A stretch of DNA of 64,000 nucleotides from CBDBJK01 sp965206395 (GTDB lineage: Bacteria > Chloroflexota > Dehalococcoidia > Lucifugimonadales > CATOSD01): assembly GCA_965206395.1 (NCBI GenBank), contig CBDBJK010000027.1, forward strand, positions 1 to 64,000, read 5' to 3'. Below the pieces are notes generated by a model that was given only the letters and a program-made list of their open reading frames with translations, was not told where the DNA came from and made no database searches. The translations under genes were made by a program, and so were the position numbers. Below are positions 51,823 through 60,175 of this stretch, one piece after another; positions within the stretch are counted from its first letter, which is position 1; every line of letters starts with the position of its first letter.

Positions 51823-53541
51823 TTGCTGCTCACAGGTCTGCTTATCGTTGTAGTGGTCGCGGCCATAGTCGTGCGTTTATTGCCCGATGGCGACAACTCT
51901 GGTGAAGAAGTATCGGTCGCCGATGAACCGCCTGTTCCGTCTGGCTCCATCCTGGTGACATTAGTCTCTTCCAGTACCAAAGCAGATTGGCTGGATCAAG
52001 TCATAGAGCGGTTCAATGCCGAGGATAGGAAGACGGCTTCGGGCAAGAGCATCGTGGTGCAAGTCAGCCACACGCGGTCAGGTAGTTCGATGGATGCCAT
52101 CCTCGATGGTAAGTCGAAGCCCATAACCTGGAGTCCTGGCGACCAGTCCTGGGCTGCTCTAATTAACGAGAAATGGCGGCAACGAGAGAACCGCCCGCTC
52201 ATTAGTCAGCCGTGCCAGCCCACGGTCTATGCCCCTATCGGTTTTGCCATGTGGCGGCCAATGGCCGAAGTGTTGGGTTGGCCCGATACGCCGATTGGTT
52301 GGGACACCATTGTCGAACTGGCCGCCGACCCGAATGCCTGGAAGGCTTACGGCCATCCTGAATGGGACCCATTTCGCTTTGGTCACAGTCATCCCGTTTA
52401 CTCCAACACCGGGATGCTTTCCCTGACAGCCTTTGTCTATGGCATTCTCGGCGCTGGCAGCTCGATTTCGGCTGAGCAGGTTTACCAAGTAGAAGAATCG
52501 ATGCGTTCCCTCGAGCAAAATACCTCCAAGTACGGTCGCGGATCAACTGCCCTATTCGACCTGATGGTCGAGCAAGGCACCGGCTACGTGCATGCCATCG
52601 CTGCCTCTGAAGAGACCACACTCCGCTTTAACATTAACAAAGCCGACGAATTACGCTTCCCTCTGGCCTTCATTTTCCCGGATGAGGGCACCATCTGGGC
52701 CGATCACCCTTACTGCATCCTCGATAACGCTGATTGGGTAGATGACGCGCACGCGGAAGCCGCCGCTATCTTCCGTGACTATCTTCTATCGCCAGAACAG
52801 CAGGCGTTGACTATTGACTACCGCCTGCGTCCAACTGACAGCAGCATTCCCCTTCACGCGCCCCTCAACCTGGAAAACGGCACCGACCCACGTGTTGGCG
52901 TCGACAACGCGATCCTCCTTCCCAGCCCGGATGCAGAGGTGAGTGCATCTGTGATCGACCTCTTTATGATTACCAAACGCAAAGCTACCGTCATAATCGT
53001 TTTGGACGTTTCCGGCAGTATGCGGGGGGAAAACATCAAGACCGCGACAGCCGCTACGGCTGAATTCCTAAGCAGGCTTGACCCCGACGATGAGGTGGCC
53101 GTCTTAACCTTTAGCGATAATGTTGTCACCTTGTCTGATCCAGCCACCGTCCGCAACGTCGTCGAAGGGCTGTCATCGCGGGTTCGTACCCTTACGGCCC
53201 TTGGCAGCACTGCCCTTCACGCAGCCGTCTGCAGGGCGACCGCGCTGGCCGACGAACTGCGAGTTGAGGACGAGGCGCAAGGTGAGTCGCGGTTGTACGG
53301 TATCGTTCTCCTTTCTGATGGCGACGATACGACAGGAGAGCCAACGGAACAACAGATGTTCACTATGTGCATCCCGAACAACGCTGAGGTGGATGGCTTC
53401 AAAATCTTCCCTATCGCCTTTGGCGGTGACGCCAATGAGACGCTCCTGCGGCGATTAGCTTTGAAAACTGGCGGGAAGCTGTTCACGGCAGACCCCGATT
53501 CCATCAGTGATGTTTACCTCGCTATTTCGGCGGAGCAGTAA
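51823..53541 (+). CDS. Solute-binding-like plus VWA domain protein, 5' frameshift
   Basis: A predicted anchored extracytoplasmic protein of 572 residues. It has a membrane segment (about 2-20), a region like periplasmic binding proteins (about 40-370: ITWSPGDQSWAALIN, WDTIVELAADPNAWKAYGHP, FRDYLLSPEQQALTIDYRLR) and a C-terminal VWA domain with an intact MIDAS: D395, S397, S399 in VLDVSGSMRGE, TALGSTALH and LLSDGDDTTGE. The good ribosome site (GAGGAGGAACCATCGG) serves the ATG at 51809, which is out of frame. Adding one base at codon 3 restores the start seen in the paralogue at 54535 (MKPLTL). From TTG 51823 translation would be weak, so this may be a pseudogene. Confidence 0.8.
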   Translation: MLLTGLLIVVVVAAIVVRLLPDGDNSGEEVSVADEPPVPSGSILVTLVSSSTKADWLDQVIERFNAEDRKTASGKSIVVQVSHTRSGSSMDAILDGKSKPITWSPGDQSWAALINEKWRQRENRPLISQPCQPTVYAPIGFAMWRPMAEVLGWPDTPIGWDTIVELAADPNAWKAYGHPEWDPFRFGHSHPVYSNTGMLSLTAFVYGILGAGSSISAEQVYQVEESMRSLEQNTSKYGRGSTALFDLMVEQGTGYVHAIAASEETTLRFNINKADELRFPLAFIFPDEGTIWADHPYCILDNADWVDDAHAEAAAIFRDYLLSPEQQALTIDYRLRPTDSSIPLHAPLNLENGTDPRVGVDNAILLPSPDAEVSASVIDLFMITKRKATVIIVLDVSGSMRGENIKTATAATAEFLSRLDPDDEVAVLTFSDNVVTLSDPATVRNVVEGLSSRVRTLTALGSTALHAAVCRATALADELRVEDEAQGESRLYGIVLLSDGDDTTGEPTEQQMFTMCIPNNAEVDGFKIFPIAFGGDANETLLRRLALKTGGKLFTADPDSISDVYLAISAEQ

Positions 53542-53584
53542 ATCCTGTGAGTTCTCTGCAATGAGACAACCTGTAGGAGGCGAA

Positions 53585-54481
53585 GTGAATTGTCCTAAGT
53601 GTAGCTTTGACTACGGCATGAGGGTGGAAGAGTTCAACTTCTGCCCCAAGTGCGGCGAACGCCTTCCCGATCTTCCTCAACTGAGCCAGACGGCGTGGAG
53701 GCGAGTCCAGTTGACAGACCTGGTTTTTTCATTCGTCCGCTTGATCGCGCCAGGAATGTTGGGCGGAGGAATAGCTCTCTGGTTCATGGGGCCGGCCTGG
53801 TTCGCATATACCGAGACACTGACGGTACGCGTTATCAGCATAGTCTTGATGATTGGAGGCCCGCTGCTCTTTGCCCTGGCTCTGGCTGCCAGGAAGCTGG
53901 CCGAGGACATGGCCCTGCGCGGCGCGGCCAAGAACCCAGAAGATAGGAGGCCCGCGAACATCTACCTGCTGCTTGACGTGAGCAGGAGCATGGAAGGAAG
54001 CAAGCTTTCCAGCGCCAAGAAAGCGTTAGGGTCTTTCCTTGCCCAGGTTAATGGCGAACGGGATCACGTGGGTCTAATAACCTTCTCGCACAAAATCAAG
54101 GAGGTTCGCCCCTTGGAGCCAGCAGATGGGGCATCCTTTATTCAGAGCATACAGATGTTGGGAGCCGCCGGGAACACTGCTCTATACGACGCCGTGATCC
54201 ATGCCATCGGGCACTTTCAACAGATCGAAGGTTCAGAGCGGAGTAACATCATAATCGCCATGACAGACGGCGAGGACACGGCAAGTAATCATTCGTTAAA
54301 GGACATCGACTCCACGATGGCTACGGCAGATACGCCTGTTTCCATATTCACCGTCGCCTATGGCTTTGGCGCTGACATGAAAGTGCTGCGGCAGATCGCC
54401 CAATGGGGTCATGGTCAGGCATATAAGGCCAATCGCCGAACAATTAGAAAGCTCTACGAACTGCTCTCGGCGTTCTTTTAG
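53585..54481 (+). CDS. Zinc-ribbon, two-helix membrane VWA protein
   Basis: This 298-residue protein has a zinc ribbon (C3, C6, C20, C23 in CPKC...CPKC), two membrane segments (LVFSFVRLIAPGMLGGGIALWF and VISIVLMIGGPLLFALALA) and a VWA domain with MIDAS D131-S133-S135 (LLLDVSRSM), GAAGNTALYDAV and AMTDGEDTAS. The VWA part is probably on the cytosolic side with the zinc ribbon, unlike the neighbours. I chose GTG 53585, with AGGAGG four bases upstream; an ATG at 53561 is in frame. It overlaps nothing and follows the first VWA gene by 43 bp. Confidence 0.85.
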   Translation: MNCPKCSFDYGMRVEEFNFCPKCGERLPDLPQLSQTAWRRVQLTDLVFSFVRLIAPGMLGGGIALWFMGPAWFAYTETLTVRVISIVLMIGGPLLFALALAARKLAEDMALRGAAKNPEDRRPANIYLLLDVSRSMEGSKLSSAKKALGSFLAQVNGERDHVGLITFSHKIKEVRPLEPADGASFIQSIQMLGAAGNTALYDAVIHAIGHFQQIEGSERSNIIIAMTDGEDTASNHSLKDIDSTMATADTPVSIFTVAYGFGADMKVLRQIAQWGHGQAYKANRRTIRKLYELLSAFF

Positions 54482-54534
54482 GTCAAGGCAATGCGTAATG
54501 CTATCGCAGTGGGAATAACGAGGAGATGAGTCAG

Positions 54535-56430
54535 ATGAAACCACTTACGTTGGCGCTCGGAGGTCTATTTATAGTTGCTGTGATCGCGGCCTTGGGTGTA
54601 CGTTTCACATCAGTCGGAGATATATTCGACAGGACTGAGCCGGTTGTGGTAGTCCACTGGACTACGGGCCATCTGACGCGGGACGGGCTGCTGAAAGACA
54701 TGGCCATACAATTCAACAAGGCCAAACACAAGACGAAATCCGGTGCGAAGGTCGTTGTTGAGGTCTACGATGCCCCTTCGGAGTTGCAGGGCGAATACTT
54801 GAGCGAGCTGCTGAGATTCGGAACGCGAAGGAATCTCCATGAGGAAACCAACGGGTACGTCGTCGAAAACATCCCGGACCCCACTATCGTTACTCCCTCA
54901 AGCGCTCACTGGCTGGTAACCCTCAATCACGAAGTTGGGCGCTCCGTGGCCGACATAGACGCCGCCGATAGCATCGTCCGCCCGGTTATCGGCATCGTCA
55001 CCTACGAGGAGATGGCGAAATGTCTCGGCTGGCCCGAAAAGCAAATAGGCTTCGAGGACATAATAGCGTTGAGAGACGACGACCTTGGCTGGGCCAGATA
55101 CCCCTGTGCCAGGGCCGAATGGGGGCAGAGGCCTCTGTTGGCCTTCACCGACCCAACTACCTCCAGCACCAGACGTAGTTTACATCTCGCACTCTACTCC
55201 TTTGCAGCGAACAAATTGCCGGAGGATCTCACTGTCGAGGATGTGAATGATCTGGATGTCGTTAACTACGTCAAGAAGTTCCAGGGCCTTATAGACCACT
55301 ATCTGATTGGCACAACCGTTTTGAACACAAAGATCTATCAGGGGCCACGCTACGGCCACTTCTTCATTATGCCTGAGGACAACCTCATCCATCTCTACGA
55401 GGGAACCGAAAAGTCCTACATGAACGGAATAAAGACCACGGCTCCTCCCATCGAGGCCCGCATGGTCATGATCTATCCGAAGGAAGGCTCCATGCCTCGC
55501 AACAACTGCGCCTGCATTGTTCGGGCAGACTGGGTGAGCGAAGAGCATGTTGAGGCGTCACAGCAGTGGATTGACTACATTCGGGAAGATGAGCAGCAGC
55601 GGACGTTCATGACGGCGGGTTTTCGGCCAGGGACAGACCTCGATCTCAACTTCCAGGGGAGCAAAATTACTAAAGAGTTTGGATTGAACCCGGATGAACC
55701 AAAAGTAGTGCTCAATCCTTCGCTGACCAGGCCGGAGGTTGCCGCAGCCATCGACGAAAACTGGGAGCAAGTCAAGAGGCCTGGCATTGTGACCTTCGTG
55801 GCGGATACTTCCGGCTCTATGGCTGGTGGCAAGCTTCAGCAGGCCAAGGATGGATTGATAGGCGCTCTCGACGCTATGGCCAGGAACAACAAGGTCGGCT
55901 TTCTGTCCTTCGACGACACGGTCAATACTCGCATCCCTGTTGCGCCACTCGAAGTGAATCGCTTTGTCATCGCTGGTGCTGTGCAAAAGCTGAGAGCAGG
56001 AGGCCAGACCGCGCTTTACGACGCCATCAAAGCTGGAGTCGAGATGACTGATTCCGTTGAGGGAGATGCCGATGCCATTCGCGCAGTGGTTGTCCTGACA
56101 GACGGTCAGGCGAACCAGGGCAAAACGAAGGTGGATGAACTAATACACATGATATCCATTCCTGACGAGTTCCCTATCCGTGATTTTCAGGGTTTCGTGA
56201 GTGATTCATGGGCGACAGACGAAAATGGAAGGAGAATAACTAAACAAGACATAATTGGCACCGGGCTGGCTCTGGATACACGTCATCCAATTCAGATCTT
56301 CTTCATAGGTATAGGTGATGCCGATCTGGATATTGGCAGGTTGCTTGCTGGAGCGACCGGCGCAGAATTTCAGGGTGTCACCGAGGATGATTTGGCCGAA
56401 GTGCTAGAGGAGTTCAGCAAGTACTTTTAA
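54535..56430 (+). CDS. Solute-binding-like plus VWA domain protein, intact paralogue
   Basis: This 631-residue protein has the same layout as the gene at 51823. A membrane segment (about 5-24) is followed by a binding-protein-like region (VVVVHWTTGHLTRDGLLKDM, TYEEMAKCLGWPEKQIGFED, EASQQWIDYIREDEQQRTFM) and a VWA domain with MIDAS D424, S426, S428 (FVADTSGSMAGG), AGGQTALYDAIK and VLTDGQANQG. The best start is ATG 54535, nine bases after AGGAG; ATG 54526 touches that site. It likely sits outside the membrane, binding a ligand and, through the metal site, a partner protein. Confidence 0.88.
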   Translation: MKPLTLALGGLFIVAVIAALGVRFTSVGDIFDRTEPVVVVHWTTGHLTRDGLLKDMAIQFNKAKHKTKSGAKVVVEVYDAPSELQGEYLSELLRFGTRRNLHEETNGYVVENIPDPTIVTPSSAHWLVTLNHEVGRSVADIDAADSIVRPVIGIVTYEEMAKCLGWPEKQIGFEDIIALRDDDLGWARYPCARAEWGQRPLLAFTDPTTSSTRRSLHLALYSFAANKLPEDLTVEDVNDLDVVNYVKKFQGLIDHYLIGTTVLNTKIYQGPRYGHFFIMPEDNLIHLYEGTEKSYMNGIKTTAPPIEARMVMIYPKEGSMPRNNCACIVRADWVSEEHVEASQQWIDYIREDEQQRTFMTAGFRPGTDLDLNFQGSKITKEFGLNPDEPKVVLNPSLTRPEVAAAIDENWEQVKRPGIVTFVADTSGSMAGGKLQQAKDGLIGALDAMARNNKVGFLSFDDTVNTRIPVAPLEVNRFVIAGAVQKLRAGGQTALYDAIKAGVEMTDSVEGDADAIRAVVVLTDGQANQGKTKVDELIHMISIPDEFPIRDFQGFVSDSWATDENGRRITKQDIIGTGLALDTRHPIQIFFIGIGDADLDIGRLLAGATGAEFQGVTEDDLAEVLEEFSKYF

Positions 56431-56499
56431 GCAGAGGCAGAATAGATACTTCGTCAACGGGATTTTATCAGGTTGAAATGGAATGAAGGAGGAGAAAAT

Positions 56500-56670
56500 A
56501 TGAGACTGCACGGACTGGCAGCCCTGGCTTTGATGGCGGTGAGCCTGCTCTTGATTGCCTGCGGAGGAGAACCTGCTCCTGCTACTGCGACAACGCAACC
56601 TGCTGCTACGGCACAGCCTGAGACCCCTAGGGATGCTCTGAACAATCGGCTTCAGGCTGGGCCGAGTTGA
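56500..56670 (+). pseudogene. Lipoprotein 5'-nucleotidase, N-terminal fragment (IS-disrupted)
   Basis: MRLHGLAALALMAVSLLLIA followed by CGG is a lipoprotein signal with lipobox LIAC. A Thr/Ala/Pro-rich linker follows (PATATTQPAATAQPETPR). The frame then runs into the IS at 56631 and stops at 56670. It is the N-terminus of the gene that resumes at 57832. AAGGAGGAGAAAAT precedes the ATG. Confidence 0.88.
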
Positions 56671-57827
56671 CCGGAGTGGTTTTGGGGGCGTTAAATTGCC
56701 TCATGGCACCGTGGTGAGGGTTATTGTCGGCCTACAACCGGCCCTGACAGGGCCTTTCGCCGCCCTTAGCCCTGATTTTGGGCGCACTTATACAAGGTCT
56801 CACGCCGCCAGGTACTGTTCGGCCCTCATCAAGTTGGCAAACCCCAGCAGCGTCATCAGCCGCTGCGTGTTCTTGGACAGCCCCCTGTAGCGGACCTTGG
56901 CGTAGCCGAAGTGCCGCTTGATGTACAGGAACGGATGCTCCACCTTAGCTCTGACCGACGCTTTGCGCTTCTCCGACACCGCCTCAGGGCTCCCAGGCTC
57001 CAGCTTCCGACGCTGGCCGGGCCTCATCGCCACCTGCCACTCCACGTCCAAGCCCCGGTTCCCCGGCCTCTTGTCAACTCCCTGATACCCAGCATCTCCC
57101 CACACCTGAGACTCCCCACCGTGCAGCAACCGGGGCAACTCAGTCAGGTCATGCACGTTCGCAGATGTCGTGGTCATGCTGTGCACCACTCCCGTCTGCG
57201 AGTCCACACCGATGTGCACCTTCATCCCGAAGTGCCACTCGTTACCCTTCTTCGTCTGGTGCATCTCGGGGTCGCGCTCTTTAGCCCGATTCTTCGTCGA
57301 TGAGGGCGCCGCTATGATGCTCGCGTCCACTATCGTCCCCTCCTGAAGACGGAGACCCTTGGACTCCAGATAGCGGTTGATCTCCTCGAACAGACCCGCG
57401 CCCAACTCATGCTCTTCCAGCAGGTGGCGGAAGTTCAGAATCGTCGTCTCGTCCGGCAGCGGCCCAGGCAGTCTCAGCCCTACGAACCGCCTCACCGATT
57501 CGACCTCATAGAGCATGTCCTCCATCCCAGGGTCGCTCAGGTTGTAAAACAACTGCACGCAGTGTATCCGTAGCATCACCGATAACTCGTAGGGCCGCCG
57601 ACCACGACCGGCCTTGGGATAGAACGGTCGAATGCGCTCTTCCAACTCTTCCCAAGGGATCAGTCCATCCATGCGCTCAAGGAACTTCTCCCGGCGAGTC
57701 TTTCGCTTCTTGCTCTCGTAGTCCAAGTCCGCAAACGTCGGCTGGTTCATTGCCTCTCCTCCCCCGTCTTCAGCCCTTGGCCCTATTTTACTATCCCACA
57801 AGCCATCGGGACTTATTCAGAGCATCC
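56631..57827 (-). mobile_element. IS5-type element (IS5 subgroup) inside the nucleotidase gene
   Basis: It is 1197 bp, close to the length of E. coli IS5. The ends are GGATGCTCTGAA and TTCAGAGCATCC. CTAG, the known IS5 target, is duplicated at 56627-56630 and 57828-57831. Removing the element and one CTAG restores the frame (PETP-R-VPAAPASG). Confidence 0.95.
56800..57750 (-). CDS. IS5-subgroup transposase
   Basis: This 316-residue DDE transposase starts MNQPTFADLDYESKKRKTRR and has LRIHCVQLFYNLSDPGMEDM, LPDETTILNFRHLLEEHELG, GTIVDASIIAAPSSTKN (first D), VWGDAGYQGVDKR (second D) and ASVRAKVEHPFLYIKRHFGY (E). It has one continuous frame and looks intact. I chose ATG 57750 with GGGGAGGAGAGGCA upstream. 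Confidence 0.93.
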   Translation of the reverse strand: MNQPTFADLDYESKKRKTRREKFLERMDGLIPWEELEERIRPFYPKAGRGRRPYELSVMLRIHCVQLFYNLSDPGMEDMLYEVESVRRFVGLRLPGPLPDETTILNFRHLLEEHELGAGLFEEINRYLESKGLRLQEGTIVDASIIAAPSSTKNRAKERDPEMHQTKKGNEWHFGMKVHIGVDSQTGVVHSMTTTSANVHDLTELPRLLHGGESQVWGDAGYQGVDKRPGNRGLDVEWQVAMRPGQRRKLEPGSPEAVSEKRKASVRAKVEHPFLYIKRHFGYAKVRYRGLSKNTQRLMTLLGFANLMRAEQYLAA

Positions 57828-57831
57828 CTAG

Positions 57832-59617
57832 AGTACCTGCTGCCCCAGCATCGGGCCTCTTTCGGCTGACTATTCTTCACAACAACGACGGCGAGTCCCA
57901 GCTTGTGGACCTTGGCCCGGGTCTGGAGGACTTCGGAGGCGTGGCCGGTTTCGCCGCAGTAGTGGATCGGGAGAAGCAGGCGGTTGCTTCCAGTAATGTT
58001 GGCGCTGGGAAGAATGGGGTGATCATGGTGTCCTCAGGTGACAACTTCCTGGCTGGGGCCGAGTTTACCGCTGGTCGTCGGGCTGGCATATTTTACGATG
58101 CCGTGGCCCTCGACCTGATCGGCTACGACGCCATTGCCCTGGGCAACCACGACTTCGACCTTGGTCCCGAGGTGCTGGCCGAGTTCATCAAGCAGGTGTC
58201 GACAAGCAGGGCGCCTTTCCTCAGCTCAAATTTAGACTTCTCTGGTGAGCCTATGCTCCGTGATCTGTTTGACATAGGACGTATCGCGGCAAGTGTTGTT
58301 GTAGAGGAAAATGGAGAGAGGATAGGAATTATCGGCGCTATCACCCACAACCTTGACACCATCTCCAGCCCTCGAAAAGTAAAGATCATCAGCAACGTGG
58401 CGGGTGAGGTTCAGTCCGAGGTGGACCTGCTGGAGGCCTCTGGGGTCAATAAGATAATCCTCATCAGCCACTTACAAGACCTGGACACCGACATTGCGCT
58501 GCTACGTCAGATTCAAGGCGTAGACGTGGTGGTGGCAGGCGGCGGTGATGAGCTTCTGGCTAATGAATGTGATCTGCTCATCCCCGACGAAGATACTCCC
58601 ACTGGTCCTTACCCCATCATGGCCACCGATCGAGGTGGCAATAGTGTACCGGTAGTCACCACGTCTGGGCAGTACGGCTACCTGGGCAAGCTGGTGGTCA
58701 CATTCGATACAAACGGCCGCCTGATAGAAATAGACCAAAATGTCAGCGGCCCCATCCGTATCGCCCGTGGGGACAACCCCATCTCGGTACGTGCCAACTT
58801 TGATGACTGTAGGTTCCTCCTTCAAATCAGAGACTCGATTCTGAATGGTGAAATGCAAAATAAAGTAATGGCCCGTCTGCTGAATGCCCTCAACGACTTG
58901 GCACAGCCCTTCGCCGACAGTCAGGTGGCCCTGGACAGCCGCCGCAGCGAGGTACGATCCCGGGAGACAAATCTGGGCAACTTGATGGCTGACGCCCTCC
59001 TCAGGCAGGCGGCCCGGCTGGCCCCTGATTATGGCGCGGCTGTACCCGATGTGGCCATTCAAAACGGCGGTGGCATCCGTGGCGACTCGGTACTGCCCGC
59101 AGGGCAGATTCGGGAGTTGGACACCTTTGACGTGGCTCCTTTCAACAACCTGGTGACGGTGGTGGAAGAAATCTCCAGAAGTCAGTTCAAGGATATTCTG
59201 GAAAATGTAGTGTCTCGTGTCGTGGACGGCGACACTGCAGGCGGCACTGGACGCTTTGCCCAGGTATCCGGGTTCCGTTTCGAGTGGTCGGAGTCTGGCA
59301 CTGCCCAGGTTCTTAATCCCGATAGCTCTGTGAGAGTTCCCGGCACCCGTGTCCAGAAGGTCGTGCTGGATAGTGGCGCCGTCATCATTGGCGGGGGAAG
59401 GATAATTTCCGGTGACTCTTTGACCGTAGCCACTGTCGATTTCCTGGCCCGTGGCGGTGACGAGTATCCCTTCCGGAGCGCGCCCTTCACCGTACTGGGA
59501 GTGAGCTATCAGCAAGCCCTGGCGAACTACATCCAGTTGCCTGATGGCCTCAATGGAACGATCACCACTGCCGACTATCCAGAGGGTGGTGAGGGACGCA
59601 TAAAGCGGCTGCAGTAG
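57832..59617 (+). pseudogene. Bifunctional metallophosphatase/5'-nucleotidase, C-terminal part (IS-disrupted)
   Basis: This is the main body of the lipoprotein. Joined to 56500-56630 it gives 638 residues. The metallophosphatase domain has FRLTILHNNDGESQLVDLG (D of the first metal site), VSSGDNFLAGAEF, DAIALGNHDFDLGPEVL and KIILISHL. The 5'-nucleotidase C-domain has RSEVRSRETNLGNLMADALL, DVAIQNGGGIRGD and FLARGGDEYPFRS. It would cleave nucleotides or phosphate esters outside the cell. Expression is broken by the IS. It could start internally, but without export signal it would not reach its place. Confidence 0.9.
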
Positions 59618-59770
59618 GCATCCCTCGGTGTCCTTGCAGTATCAGGATATGTGCTGTGAGGGCACCGAAAGTAACCCAATAGGGCTGACTATTCTGCGCC
59701 AAGAAGCGAGTTTAACCTTGTCTAGTGGTCTCAAATGTATTGTTGGGAATTAGAAATGGAGGAGTCTGGT

Positions 59771-59841
59771 AGGGATGGTTGGATTCGAACCAACGATCTA
59801 TCGCTTATCAGACGATTGCTCTACCACTGAGCTACATCCCT
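59771..59841 (-). tRNA. tRNA-Ile (GAT)
   Basis: A full cloverleaf reads on the minus strand: acceptor AGGGATG/CATCCCT, D arm GCTCAGTGGTAGAGC, anticodon loop CTGATAA (GAT), T arm GTTGGTTCGAATCCAAC. It is 71 nt with no encoded CCA. Confidence 0.95.
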
Positions 59842-59848
59842 GTGTGGT

Positions 59849-59920
59849 AGGGGCGGAGAGGATCGAACTCCCGACAACTTGTTTGTAAGACAAATGCTCT
59901 TACCGCTGAGCTACGCCCCT
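59849..59920 (-). tRNA. tRNA-Val (TAC)
   Basis: The cloverleaf has acceptor AGGGGCG/CGCCCCT, anticodon loop CTTACAA (TAC) and T arm GGGAGTTCGATCCTCTC. It is 72 nt, 7 bases from the Ile gene, with no encoded CCA. Confidence 0.95.
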
Positions 59921-59925
59921 ATGAT

Positions 59926-59998
59926 ACGCCTGCCTGGACTCGAACCAGGGACCAATGCCTTATGAGAGCATCGCTCTAACCAACTGAGCTACAGGCGT
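59926..59998 (-). tRNA. tRNA with CAT anticodon (Met or Ile2)
   Basis: The cloverleaf has acceptor ACGCCTG/CAGGCGT, anticodon loop CTCATAA (CAT) and T arm CCTGGTTCGAGTCCAGG. It lacks the initiator's unpaired first base and GGG anticodon stem, so it is elongator Met or lysidine-modified Ile2. It is 73 nt. Confidence 0.9.
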
Positions 59999-60118
59999 TT
60001 GGTACCCCGGCCAGGTACATTCGTAGGGTTTCATATCTGCCCGTAACGCCCCATAAAGTGGCAACATTGGCCTGATTTAGCTACGACTTACCCCGATTCT
60101 TGGCCCTTGACGTTTTAA

Positions 60119-60175
60119 GGCGTTCCATGTAACATCTCTCCAAACGTGGTAACAGAGAGGGGAATATGGAACGCC
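60119..60175 (+). promoter_or_regulatory. Hairpin enclosing the integrase start
   Basis: GGCGTTCCAT at 60119-60128 is the exact complement of ATGGAACGCC at 60166-60175, the first ten coding bases. An inner CTCTC/GAGAG pair lies between. If formed in mRNA it would hide the ribosome site and start codon, so translation of the integrase may be held down. Confidence 0.5.
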
